A DNA stretch of 64,000 bases. Origin: Kribbella monticola. Lineage in GTDB: Bacteria; Actinomycetota; Actinomycetes; Propionibacteriales; Kribbellaceae. The notes beneath the pieces are model-generated. The model was not told where the DNA came from. It made no database searches and saw only the letters and a program-made list of their open reading frames with translations. The position numbers and the translations under genes were made by a program. The stretch is taken from positions 1 through 64,000 of the forward strand of contig NZ_QFXK01000004.1 of assembly GCF_003261635.1 (NCBI RefSeq), read 5' to 3'. Each line of letters begins with the position of its first letter. Within the stretch, counting starts at the first letter, position 1. Below are positions 1-8,102 of this stretch, piece after piece.

Positions 1-212
1 GCGGTCGGGTCGCCGCCGTCGATCCAGCCCTTGCCGGACTTGGTGGCGTAGCCGAGCCCGAAGACCTTGTCGACGAACGCCCACAAGAACGTGAGCCCGT
101 AAACGATCCGCAGTACCGCGAACGCCCGCCCGGCAGCAACCCGGGTAGCAGTGGTCGGTACAGACTCCGTGACAGCTGCGGGGATGGGCCGCCGGTGCGG
201 TGTGGTGGTCAT
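1..212 (-). CDS. DoxX-like membrane protein, N-terminal part (3' end beyond left edge)
   Basis: Only about the first 70 codons are present. The start is the ATG at 212-210, preceded on the minus strand by GAAAGGAACAG, a good ribosome binding site. The N-terminus is a basic tail rich in Thr and Pro, then a hydrophobic segment reading AVLRIVYGLTFLWAFVDKVF, which resembles the first membrane helix of DoxX/thiosulfate-quinone-oxidoreductase-type proteins. It is divergent from the nitroreductase at 411, and the shared 198-bp gap holds a DosR-like box. The family call is inference from a short stretch; the exact role is unknown. Confidence 0.6.
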   Translation of the reverse strand, partial: MTTTPHRRPIPAAVTESVPTTATRVAAGRAFAVLRIVYGLTFLWAFVDKVFGLGYATKSGKGWIDGGDPT

Positions 213-298
213 GATCTGTTCCTTTCGGGTTTGTTGTGACAGTTCGATCGTGGCGGTCGCGGGCGCCGGGGCGGCAGAGCACGTGGTCATGGTGGAAG

Positions 299-312
299 GT
301 GCCGAAGGACCC
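299..312. promoter_or_regulatory. DosR-like box A
   Basis: On the minus strand it reads GGGTCCTTCGGCAC, matching the recurring element GGGACCTTCGGCCCTG at 12 of 14 positions. It lies in the gap between the divergent DoxX-like gene and the first nitroreductase, about 106 bp before the latter. The rest of the 213-410 gap shows no other gene. Confidence 0.55.
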
Positions 313-410
313 CACTGCTCGGGACCCATGCCTGCTGTGATGCCGGCCGCACGCGTCCAGGCTGGAAGTGCGGCAGCGGTTGCCGCCCGAGCAGTTCGTG
401 GAGGCCCCTC

Positions 411-1082
411 ATGTCCGAAGACCAGCTGTCGATGGAGCAGATCGACGTACTGCTCAGCGCCGCCGTCGCCGCACCCAGCATGCACAACACCCAGCCATGG
501 CGGTTCGAAGTCGACGGCAACGTGATCGACGTCTACCTCGACGGCTCCCGCGCCCTGCCCGCCGAAGACCCCACCGGCCGCGCGATGCGCATCGCCGCCG
601 GCGCCGCGACCTACAACCTGCGCTGCGCGGCCGCGTCGATGGGCTACAACAGCTGGTTCGGCCTGGTGCCGGATCCGGCTGAACCCGACCTGGTCGCCCG
701 GATCGTCGTCGAGCCGACGGACACCCCCGACCGCAACCTCCAGAACCTCTACACCCAGATTCCCCGCCGGCACACCAGCAGGGAGCCGGTCCGACCGGTG
801 CAACTGTCCACGGACACGCGGATTGCGCTGACCTCGGCGGCGATGGACGAAGGCGCCGAACTCACCTGGCTGCCGCCCGACAAGGTCCGCGCGGTCCTCG
901 ACCTGCTGGTCGACACCGATCTGCGCGAGATCGGCGACTGGCACCGCCGCGAGGAGCGATCCCACTGGATCGGCGGCGAACGCAACGCGCACATGGTCAT
1001 CAGGTTCGGTCACAGCACCACCCACGGCAGCACGCCGCGGCGGGCCGTTGCCACCTTCGTCCACGCCGGTTCCGAGGAGTAA
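411..1082 (+). CDS. Acg-type nitroreductase-like protein with internal deletion
   Basis: The 223-residue product begins like the intact nitroreductase at 2946: both have the segment PSMHNTQPWRFEV near residue 25 and a WIGGxR segment near residue 190. After WIGGERNA it jumps straight to a segment (HMVIRFGHSTTHGSTPRRA) that corresponds to the extreme C-terminus of the family (PQLILRAGYP...TPRR in the intact copy). About 100 residues of the second half of the FMN-binding fold are therefore missing without loss of frame. Relatives in mycobacteria (Acg/Rv2032, Rv3131) are DosR-induced and around 330 residues long. The open frame is intact, so it may still be expressed, but FMN binding is doubtful. 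The stop overlaps the next start. Confidence 0.75.
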   Translation: MSEDQLSMEQIDVLLSAAVAAPSMHNTQPWRFEVDGNVIDVYLDGSRALPAEDPTGRAMRIAAGAATYNLRCAAASMGYNSWFGLVPDPAEPDLVARIVVEPTDTPDRNLQNLYTQIPRRHTSREPVRPVQLSTDTRIALTSAAMDEGAELTWLPPDKVRAVLDLLVDTDLREIGDWHRREERSHWIGGERNAHMVIRFGHSTTHGSTPRRAVATFVHAGSEE

Positions 1083-1576
1083 TGATGAACGACGTCAGAA
1101 GTCTGCAGGCCGAGATCGCTCGCTGGGAGACAGATCTGGCCGTGCTCGAGGAAGAGTGCACGGCGGAGGGCTGGTCCGAGCCGGAGAAGTTGCTTTTCAC
1201 TCTGCACCGGACGGTCGGCACCTACCGACGCCGCGTCCTGCCCCGGATCGTGGCTGACGGCGCGCTGATGCTGCCTGCCATGCCGGACAGTGAGGCACCG
1301 GCCGCACTGGCGGCCTACCACGCGATCATCACCGACGAACTCGTCCAGCTCGTCGACCGGATGGAAGAACTGCGACTCGAACTGATCAGATTCGGCCAGA
1401 CCGCCCAACTCCAGCTCCAAGCGGTCGAGGTCCTGGCCGCTGTCCGCGCCCTGGGCACTGTCGTACTGCGGTTCGGTCAGGACGTCGAGATCCCCAGCCT
1501 GTCGGCGCGACTGAGCCCCGAACAGTCCGAGCAGCTCACCACTGCGGTCCACGCCTACGAGAAGGACCTGCGATGA
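1082..1576 (+). CDS. Hypothetical alpha-helical protein, 164 aa
   Basis: The start overlaps the preceding TAA (TAATGATG) after a GAGGAG ribosome binding site; the second ATG at 1085 has the better spacing. The product is acidic, almost entirely predicted helix with heptad-like Leu/Ala spacing, and has no signal peptide, membrane span or recognisable motif. The stop overlaps the start of the metallo-hydrolase by 4 bp, so it is translationally coupled between a nitroreductase and an RNA-processing-type hydrolase. I do not recognise the family. Confidence 0.7.
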   Translation: MMNDVRSLQAEIARWETDLAVLEEECTAEGWSEPEKLLFTLHRTVGTYRRRVLPRIVADGALMLPAMPDSEAPAALAAYHAIITDELVQLVDRMEELRLELIRFGQTAQLQLQAVEVLAAVRALGTVVLRFGQDVEIPSLSARLSPEQSEQLTTAVHAYEKDLR

Positions 1577-2952
1577 CTTCCGGCGTACTGACCTTCCTCG
1601 GCGCTGCCGGGACGGTCACGGGCAGCAAGTTCCTCTACGAGGAGGACGGGCAGCGCTATCTGGCCGACTGCGGAGTGTTCCAGGGCGAGCCTGTTTGGCG
1701 CCGGCGTAACTGGGACGACTTTTCCGTGGACCCGGCGAGCCTGCGGGCCGTCGTACTGACACATGCCCACCTCGACCACTGTGGCTACCTGCCTGCCCTT
1801 GTGCGGCAGGGGTTCAGCGGTCCGGTGATCTGCTCGGAGTCCACGGCGGAAGTCGCGGCGATCGTACTGCGCGATGCCGCCCACCTGCAGGAGGAAGACG
1901 CCGAGCAGGCCCGGGCCGGAAACTACTCGCGTCACGATCCGCCGCTGCCACTGTTCGACACAGCCGACGCCGAGCGCGCGATAGCGCTCTTCCAGCCGGT
2001 CGGTGATACCCAGACAAACCTTCCCGGCGGTACGGCGGTCACACTGCATCGAGCCGGTCACATCCTCGGTTCGACCTTCGCCGTCCTCGAGCGCCACGGC
2101 CATCGCCTGCTGGTCAGTGGAGACCTCGGCAGGCAATCACACCCACTGCTCCGGCCCCCGGCCCCTCCCCCGGCCGTCGACGCGATCGTGATCGAGTCGA
2201 CGTACGGCAACCGCAAACACACTCCGATGGATCGCGAGCGGCTGGGCAGACTGATCACGGCGACAGCCCACCGCGGCGGCGCCACGTTGATCCCGGCCTT
2301 CGCGGTCGACCGTACGGCGATCGTCCTGCACACCTTGGCCGGGCTGGCCCGCGACGGCCTGATTCCGCACCTGCCCGTGTACGTCGACAGCCCGATGGCG
2401 CTGTCCGCCCTGAACGCCTACCGGACCGCTATCGAGGAGAAGGCACCCGAACTGCGGGACGACCTGATCGGTCCGAACGACCCGTTCGATCCTGGTGATC
2501 TCCGGCTGGTCCACAGCGCCGAGGAATCGCAGCGGCTGAACAACCCCGGCCATCCCTGCATCATCGTGTCCGCCTCCGGTATGGCGACCGGTGGCCGCGT
2601 TCTGCACCACTTGCGCTACCAGTTGCCCGATCGGCGCAACACGGTGCTGCTGACAGGCTTCCAGGTCCCAGGCACTCGTGGCCGCAGCCTGCTGGAGGGC
2701 GCCACCTCCGTGAAGATCCACGGCCGGTACGTACCGGTCCGCGCCCAGGTCGCCGATTTCCCGGAGTTCTCCGCGCACGCGGACTCCGACGAGCTGATCG
2801 CGTGGCTGGCCGCGGCTGCGGAACCACCGCAGACCGTCTATGTCGTCCACGGCGAGCCGGACGCCCGGCAGGCCCTGGTCGATCGCATCAGCAAGGAGCT
2901 CGGCTGGCTCGCAGTCGCGCCACAGCACCTGGAAAGGGTCAGATTATGGTGA
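1573..2952 (+). CDS. MBL-fold/beta-CASP metallo-hydrolase (RNA-cleaving type)
   Basis: The 459-residue protein has the zinc-binding THAHLDHCG motif (H64, H66, D68, H69) in an N-terminal metallo-beta-lactamase fold. It also has a central beta-CASP segment and a C-terminal RMMBL-type region with ASGMATGGRVLHHL and a late histidine in FPEFSAHAD. This order is that of the archaeal/bacterial CPSF-like and YsiE-like hydrolases, which cut RNA or have unknown nucleic-acid substrates. It sits inside a four-gene unit with two nitroreductases; a homologous gene is seen near dormancy genes in some actinobacteria. The 4-bp overlap with its upstream neighbour and 7-bp overlap with the downstream one indicate a single operon. 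Confidence 0.85.
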   Translation: MTSGVLTFLGAAGTVTGSKFLYEEDGQRYLADCGVFQGEPVWRRRNWDDFSVDPASLRAVVLTHAHLDHCGYLPALVRQGFSGPVICSESTAEVAAIVLRDAAHLQEEDAEQARAGNYSRHDPPLPLFDTADAERAIALFQPVGDTQTNLPGGTAVTLHRAGHILGSTFAVLERHGHRLLVSGDLGRQSHPLLRPPAPPPAVDAIVIESTYGNRKHTPMDRERLGRLITATAHRGGATLIPAFAVDRTAIVLHTLAGLARDGLIPHLPVYVDSPMALSALNAYRTAIEEKAPELRDDLIGPNDPFDPGDLRLVHSAEESQRLNNPGHPCIIVSASGMATGGRVLHHLRYQLPDRRNTVLLTGFQVPGTRGRSLLEGATSVKIHGRYVPVRAQVADFPEFSAHADSDELIAWLAAAAEPPQTVYVVHGEPDARQALVDRISKELGWLAVAPQHLERVRLW

Positions 2953-3932
2953 TCCAGCACGACAACCCGCTGCTCAGTCACGACGAGGTCGGCATCCTCC
3001 TCAGCGCGGCCGGCGCAGCTCCGTCTATGCACAACACCCAGCCTTGGCGCTTCGAGGTGACCGGTTCGGTGATCGACGTCCTGCTTGACGAGGACCGCAC
3101 CTTGCCCGCCGAGGATCCGTCCGGGCGGATGACCAGGATCGGCCTCGGTGCGGCTGCTTTCAACCTGCGGGTGGCTGCCGCGACGCTGGGTTACGAGACC
3201 ACCCTGGCGATCGATCCGGACCCGGACCGCCCCGACATCGCGGTCCGCATCTTTCTCGGTGCCCGGCATCCGTCGCGCAACTCACCCATCGGTGCTCTGT
3301 ACAGCCAACTGCACCGCCGCCGGACCTATCGCGGCCCGCTGGTGACCACCCAGATCCCCGCCACGGTGCTCGACCAGATCACCGCCGCGGCACGCTGCGA
3401 GGGTGGCGAGCTCCGCTGGCTCGACGCAGCGGCCCGGTACAAGTTGGGTAGCACCTTGCAGGCGGCCGACGACCTCGAGCTGCACAACGAGGACCGGTTG
3501 ACAGAACGCAGCCGCTGGATCGGCGGCGATCGCGCCCACGAGGGCGTCCCGTCCGCCGCACTCGGCCCACTGCCCACCCAGCCCGCCGCGGTTCGTGATC
3601 TGTCCGCCGGGTACGACGATCCCGCCCGCGACTCGTCGGCGTTCGAGACGGACCCGCTGATCGCGATCCTCACCACTGGCGCCGACGACCAGGTCGGCTG
3701 GACGCGGGCAGGCATGGCACTGCAGCATTCGTTGCTGACAGCAACCTCTTACGACGTGGCGGTCTCGTTCCTCAATCAGGCCATCGAGTACGCCGTCCTG
3801 CGGTCCCAGGTCCACGAGCTGGTCGGTCATGGCGCCTGGCCGCAACTGATCCTCCGAGCCGGCTACCCGGCCGGGTCCGCCGCCGAGACCCCCAGGCGTT
3901 CCTGGCACGACACGCTGGACATCTGGCAGTAG
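2946..3932 (+). CDS. Acg-type FMN nitroreductase family protein
   Basis: The 328-residue product has the full family length. It has the N-terminal PSMHNTQPWRFEV motif, the central WIGGDR segment, and the C-terminal half with ILTTGADDQVGWTRAGMALQ, the SFLNQAIE segment and PQLILRAGYP. The ATG at 2946 is chosen over an upstream extension because the homology starts there. It overlaps the end of the hydrolase. The mycobacterial homologues are DosR-regulated flavoproteins; some are thought to sequester FMN rather than reduce nitro compounds, so enzymatic activity should not be assumed. A strong hairpin follows the stop. Confidence 0.85.
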   Translation: MVIQHDNPLLSHDEVGILLSAAGAAPSMHNTQPWRFEVTGSVIDVLLDEDRTLPAEDPSGRMTRIGLGAAAFNLRVAAATLGYETTLAIDPDPDRPDIAVRIFLGARHPSRNSPIGALYSQLHRRRTYRGPLVTTQIPATVLDQITAAARCEGGELRWLDAAARYKLGSTLQAADDLELHNEDRLTERSRWIGGDRAHEGVPSAALGPLPTQPAAVRDLSAGYDDPARDSSAFETDPLIAILTTGADDQVGWTRAGMALQHSLLTATSYDVAVSFLNQAIEYAVLRSQVHELVGHGAWPQLILRAGYPAGSAAETPRRSWHDTLDIWQ

Positions 3933-3943
3933 CAGAAAGTGGA

Positions 3944-3973
3944 AAGGCCCGGTCCGTCGGCGGACCGGGCCTT
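3944..3973. terminator. Bidirectional hairpin terminator
   Basis: A perfect 13-bp stem (AAGGCCCGGTCCG paired with its complement) with a TCGG loop lies between the convergent ends of the nitroreductase (3932) and the Rv1733c-like gene (3990). The stem ends in TT on the plus strand and has AA at its start, so it can serve both directions. Confidence 0.8.
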
Positions 3974-3989
3974 CTGTCCACCGGACAGC

Positions 3990-4601
3990 TCAGGGGTCGC
4001 GGCGGGTCCAGTCGGTGGCTACCTGCTCCCACTCGGCCGCCCAGTTCGCCAGTCGTCGCCGGTCCAGCTGACGACGTGCCACGAGCAGGAACAACCACAG
4101 GGCAAGCCAGGAGCAGCCGACGATCCCGAACCCGGCCGCCGTGCCGATCGCGGCGCTGTCGCCGGCCGGCCGTGGCGGCTTGGCGACGGCGCCGGATCCG
4201 TCGATCCACACGGTCGTCTCGGTGCCGGCCTTCGTGCCCAGTACGACGTCTGTCCGGCCGCGGTGGTCAAGGCCGGTCTCGTCCTGCCAGACCACGGTGA
4301 CCGGCCAGGTGACCAGGCCGATCTCCTGCCCCGTCAGAGCTGGGGCCTCTTCGACCGTCCGGGCCTGGACCTCGTGCAGCAGCAGGCGCTGCTCGGCGGC
4401 TCCGGTCTGGCTCGCATCGCGGACCGACGTACCGGATGCGGCTCCAACGGGAACGACCAGCAGACCGGTCAGCAGGACGATCCAAGTGAGCACGGCCTCG
4501 AACCGGTCGGACGGGCGGCGCAGCGGATTGCGGCCGAGACCCAGTCGCCGGGTCTGCATCGCGACCCATGTCTCAGCAGGTCGCGGTCGGTCGGTGCTCA
4601 T
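3990..4601 (-). CDS. Rv1733c-like transmembrane protein
   Basis: The start is the ATG at 4601, preceded by GAGGGGACGCG. The 203-residue product has an N-terminal RRLGLGRNPLRR basic motif, a first membrane helix near residues 30-55, an extracytosolic domain containing VVWQDETG and GTKAGTETTVWID, a GSGAVAKPPR segment, and a second membrane helix near residue 165. This layout is that of the mycobacterial Rv1733c family, a DosR-regulon antigen of unknown function. A paralogue with the same motifs is at 33302-33913. Two DosR-like boxes lie in the gap shared with the HAD gene. Confidence 0.8.
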   Translation of the reverse strand: MSTDRPRPAETWVAMQTRRLGLGRNPLRRPSDRFEAVLTWIVLLTGLLVVPVGAASGTSVRDASQTGAAEQRLLLHEVQARTVEEAPALTGQEIGLVTWPVTVVWQDETGLDHRGRTDVVLGTKAGTETTVWIDGSGAVAKPPRPAGDSAAIGTAAGFGIVGCSWLALWLFLLVARRQLDRRRLANWAAEWEQVATDWTRRDP

Positions 4602-4768
4602 CGCGTCCCCTCGGGGCTTGTGGAGGGGACCCGCCGGCTTCCCGGATCCGGGGGCCGTCCTGATGACGGCGGATCTCGTGGCCTCGGCCACCGCTGTGTG
4701 TCCCCGGTCCGGCGAGCCGGTCGGCTCCCCTGTTCCTTCAGCATCGCCGCATCGCCTGGTCGGCGGCA

Positions 4769-4782
4769 GGGACCAAGGTCCC
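4769..4782. promoter_or_regulatory. DosR-like box B
   Basis: GGGACCAAGGTCCC is a perfect inverted repeat of GGGACC and GGTCCC around a central AA. It lies in the divergent gap between the Rv1733c-like gene (start 4601) and the HAD gene (start 4867). Confidence 0.7.
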
Positions 4783-4816
4783 GAGCTGGAGGGACGGTGG
4801 ACCGGCCCGGTCGAAG

Positions 4817-4832
4817 GTGACCTTGGGCCCTG
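4817..4832. promoter_or_regulatory. DosR-like box C
   Basis: GTGACCTTGGGCCCTG matches the recurring consensus at 13 of 16 positions or better. Its centre is about 42 bp before the HAD start and 49 bp from box B, an arrangement like the paired boxes at mycobacterial DosR promoters. Confidence 0.7.
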
Positions 4833-4866
4833 GGAAAGGTCCGCGGAGCAGGCCCAGAGTGTTCTT

Positions 4867-5625
4867 ATGACACCTCTTCCGACCGTTGGTCAGGCAGTCA
4901 TCGACGCCGCGAGGTACGACGCTGTCGTGTTCGATCTGGACGGCGTGGTGACCGACACCGCGTCGGTGCACTCTCGAGCCTGGCGAAGGCTGTTCGACGA
5001 GTTCCTCACAGGCCGCGCCGCGACTGCTGGTGAGGACCACACGGCCTTCACCGACGAGGACTACCTGCGCTACGTCGACGGACGGTCCCGCTACGACGGC
5101 GTACGGACGTTCCTGGCCGCCCGCGGCATCGAGGTGGACGAGACCACGGTGCGCGACCTCGGCGACCGTAAGGACCACTACTTCCTTGCCAGCCTCGAAC
5201 AAGACGGTGCCCAGGCCTTCCCCGGAACGCTGGCGTTGATCGCACAGTTGGCCGGAGCAGGCCTGTCGTACGCCGTCATCTCGGCCAGCCGGAATTGTGC
5301 CGACGTGCTCGCCGCCGCCGGGCTGCCCGACGTCTTCGACGTCCGCGTTGACGGGGTGGCAGCCCGCGAGCTGGGGCTCGCCGGCAAACCCGATCCGGCC
5401 GTCTTCCTGGTGGCTGCTCACCGGCTCGGCGTGATGCCGTCCCGGACCGTCGTCGTCGAGGACGCCCTGGCCGGTGTGGAGGCCGGCCGGGCCGGTGGTT
5501 TCGGCCTGGTGATCGGTGTGGATCGCGACGACCATGCCGCCGAGTTGTCCGCGCACGGAGCCGATCTGGTCGTCGCCGACCTGTCCGAGGTCAGCGTCGT
5601 CCCCGAGTACGAGCCGGCCCGATGA
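4867..5625 (+). CDS. HAD hydrolase, beta-phosphoglucomutase-like
   Basis: The 252-residue product has the catalytic motif VVFDLDGVVTDT (nucleophile D23, acid/base D25), motif II SASRN in place of the usual S/T segment, the lysine of GKPDP and the acidic VVVEDALAGVEAG motif, with a helical cap between. This is the subfamily that interconverts beta-glucose-1-phosphate and glucose-6-phosphate. The ATG at 4867 lacks a strong ribosome binding site but is where the conserved fold begins; a longer frame upstream would overrun both boxes. It overlaps the GH65 gene by 4 bp, which fits a pathway: phosphorolysis of a disaccharide to beta-Glc-1-P, then conversion to Glc-6-P. Confidence 0.85.
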   Translation: MTPLPTVGQAVIDAARYDAVVFDLDGVVTDTASVHSRAWRRLFDEFLTGRAATAGEDHTAFTDEDYLRYVDGRSRYDGVRTFLAARGIEVDETTVRDLGDRKDHYFLASLEQDGAQAFPGTLALIAQLAGAGLSYAVISASRNCADVLAAAGLPDVFDVRVDGVAARELGLAGKPDPAVFLVAAHRLGVMPSRTVVVEDALAGVEAGRAGGFGLVIGVDRDDHAAELSAHGADLVVADLSEVSVVPEYEPAR

Positions 5626-8015
5626 ACGAGTGGATGCTGCGCTTCGACACCTACGACCCGTCCGACGAGCGTCGCCGCGAGGCACTCTGCACCGTCGGCA
5701 ACGGGTACTTCGCGACTCGCGGCGCGTGGGCCGGCTCGTCCTCCGGCGGCCGGCACTACCCGGGGACGTATGTCGCCGGCCTCTACAACCGGCTGACGGA
5801 CGAGATCGAGGGCCGCACGGTCGAGAACGAGAGCCTGGTCAACCTGCCCGACTGGTTGCCGCTGTGCTTCGCGATCGGCGACGGCGACTGGATCGGCCCC
5901 GACGACGCCGAGCTGCTGGAACACCAGCAGGAACTCGATCTCCGCCGCGGCATCCTGACCCGCCGGTTCCGCCTTCAAGTTGCCGATGGCAACATCATCT
6001 CGGGCACCGAACGCCGCTTCGTCAGCATGGCCGAGACCCACCTGGCCGCCCAGACCCTGGTCATCACGGCCGAGAACTTCTCCGGCGTACTGCGTTTGCG
6101 GTCCGGTGTCGACGGCAGCGTGACCAACAGCGGCGTGGATCGCTACCAGAAACTGTCCGGTCAGCACCTCGTCGACCTCGAGCCGAGTCTGCCCGACGAC
6201 GCCACCGCGCTCGTCGTCGCCCGGACCAGCCAGTCGCAGCTGCGATTGGCGGTGGCGACCCGGACGACGGTGCGCCACAACGGCCTCCCGACCGACGAGC
6301 CGAGTTCTGTCGTCGACTCCAGTTCCGCTTACCAGGACTATGTGATCGCGGTTCGGCCCGGCGACGTGGTCCGCGCCGACAAGGCCGCCACCGTCTACAC
6401 GTCGCGCGACCTCGCCATCTCCGAGCCGGTACTGGCCGCCCTTTCGGCACTGCCCGACCGGCCGGTGTTCGACGAACTGGCGGAACCGCACGCGCTGGCG
6501 TGGTCGCAGCTGTGGCAGCAGTTCGCTGTCGAGCTCGAGGAACCCGCCGACGGCACGCCCGCCGCGGTACGGCTGAATCTGTTCCATCTGCTGCAGTCGG
6601 TCTCACCGCACAGCTCGGACGCCGATGCCGGGGTACCGGCACGCGGTCTGCACGGCGAGGCGTACCGCGGTCACATCTTCTGGGACGAGTTGTTCGTCTT
6701 TCCTGTTCTGACGTTGCGGATGCCGGCCCTCACCCGCACCCTCCTGCACTACCGGCACCGGCGCCTTCCGGCCGCCCGCCGGGCCGCCGCCGAGATCGGC
6801 TGCCGCGGCGCGATGTACCCGTGGCAGTCCGGCAGCGACGGCCGCGAGGAAAGTCAGCGCCTGCATCTGAATCCGTTGTCCGGCCGATGGAATCCCGATG
6901 CCACCTACCGGCAACGGCACGTCGGTCTGGCCGTGGCCTACACGATGTGGCAATACGTCGAGGCGACCGGCGACGAGGAGTTCCTGGCGGATCATGCCGC
7001 CGAGGTGATCGTGGAGGTGGCCAGATTCTTCGCGGACCTGGCCCGGTACGACGAAACCCGCGACCGGTACGTGATCGAGGGCGTGGTCGGTCCGGACGAG
7101 TTCCACACCGGCTACCCCGGCCGTCCTGACGCAGGCATCGACAACAACGCCTATACGAACGTGATGGCCGTCTGGCTGTTCCACCGCGCCACTGAAGCAC
7201 TCAACCGGCTGCCGCACTGGCGACGGGTGGAACTCACCGACAAGATCGGCCTGCGCCCACAGGAGGTGAGCCACTGGGAGGAGTTGACCAGACGGATGTA
7301 CGTGCCGTTCCACGACGGCGTGATCAGTCAGTTCGAGGGGTACGCCGACCTGGCCGAGCTCGACTGGGACCAGTACCGCCGGCAGTACGGCGACATCCGC
7401 CGGCTGGACCGGATCCTGGAGGCCGAGGGGCACCAGGTCTCGGCGTACCAGGTGTCCAAGCAGGCGGACGTCCTGATGCTGCTCTACCTGCTTCCGCGGC
7501 ACGAGCTGGACAGCCTGCTGGAGCGGCTGGGCTACCCGATCAACACCCAGCTGATCCGTCGCACCGTCCGCTACTACCTCGCTCGCACCTGCCATGGCTC
7601 GTCGTTGAGTGCGGTCGTGCACGCGTGGGGGCTGGCGTCGCTCGACCCGGACCAGGCTTTGATGTTCCTGTCGCAGGCGCTGCGTTCCGATTCGGGTGAT
7701 CCCGCTCAGACCGGCACCACTGCCGAAGGCATCCACCTGGCCGCCATGGCGGGCAGCGTCGACGTGGTCCAGCGGTGTTTCACCGGGCTCACCATGTCCG
7801 GCGACGTGCTGCGCTTCGAGCCGCAGTGGCCGACCGGGCTCGGCCGGATGCGGATGACCCTTCGGTACCGCGGTCACCGGCTGACCGTCGAGACCGGGGC
7901 GGACGGCCTCCGGGTCGCGGCCGACCAGGGCACCGCGCAGCCGATCAAGGTCCGCTGCCACGGTACGACGCAGTCGCTCGCCGCGGGCGAGACCGTGCAA
8001 TGGCCTGGGGCCTGA
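5622..8015 (+). CDS. Glycoside hydrolase family 65 disaccharide phosphorylase
   Basis: The 797-residue protein has the GH65 architecture: an N-terminal beta-sandwich (RFDTYDPSDERRREALCTVGNGY), an (alpha/alpha)6 barrel with the catalytic acid in GPDEFH (E493), a DNNAYTN segment and the KQADVLML motif near residue 610, and a small C-terminal beta domain. Family members phosphorolyse trehalose, maltose, kojibiose or similar sugars; the exact substrate cannot be read from the sequence. In Mycobacterium the DosR-regulated Rv2006 contains HAD and GH65-like parts in one polypeptide; here HAD and GH65 are adjacent separate genes overlapping by ATGA. Confidence 0.88.
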   Translation: MNEWMLRFDTYDPSDERRREALCTVGNGYFATRGAWAGSSSGGRHYPGTYVAGLYNRLTDEIEGRTVENESLVNLPDWLPLCFAIGDGDWIGPDDAELLEHQQELDLRRGILTRRFRLQVADGNIISGTERRFVSMAETHLAAQTLVITAENFSGVLRLRSGVDGSVTNSGVDRYQKLSGQHLVDLEPSLPDDATALVVARTSQSQLRLAVATRTTVRHNGLPTDEPSSVVDSSSAYQDYVIAVRPGDVVRADKAATVYTSRDLAISEPVLAALSALPDRPVFDELAEPHALAWSQLWQQFAVELEEPADGTPAAVRLNLFHLLQSVSPHSSDADAGVPARGLHGEAYRGHIFWDELFVFPVLTLRMPALTRTLLHYRHRRLPAARRAAAEIGCRGAMYPWQSGSDGREESQRLHLNPLSGRWNPDATYRQRHVGLAVAYTMWQYVEATGDEEFLADHAAEVIVEVARFFADLARYDETRDRYVIEGVVGPDEFHTGYPGRPDAGIDNNAYTNVMAVWLFHRATEALNRLPHWRRVELTDKIGLRPQEVSHWEELTRRMYVPFHDGVISQFEGYADLAELDWDQYRRQYGDIRRLDRILEAEGHQVSAYQVSKQADVLMLLYLLPRHELDSLLERLGYPINTQLIRRTVRYYLARTCHGSSLSAVVHAWGLASLDPDQALMFLSQALRSDSGDPAQTGTTAEGIHLAAMAGSVDVVQRCFTGLTMSGDVLRFEPQWPTGLGRMRMTLRYRGHRLTVETGADGLRVAADQGTAQPIKVRCHGTTQSLAAGETVQWPGA

Positions 8016-8029
8016 GGGCCCGGCAGGAC

Positions 8030-8045
8030 AGGACCAAGAGCCCTG
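8030..8045. promoter_or_regulatory. DosR-like box D
   Basis: On the minus strand it reads CAGGGCTCTTGGTCCT, a variant of the recurring element. It lies just after the GH65 stop and about 65 bp before the universal stress protein at 8103, suggesting a second promoter for that gene. Confidence 0.55.
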
Positions 8046-8102
8046 CCCCACAGGCCCCCGGACGGCGAGAGTCGGAGTAGAGACCAACTCCGAGGAGGAA
8101 CC

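Noticed and set aside
4141-4866. N-terminal extension of the HAD gene upstream of 4867
   Set aside because: It would be antisense to the Rv1733c-like gene and cross both regulatory boxes, and it lacks family similarity.
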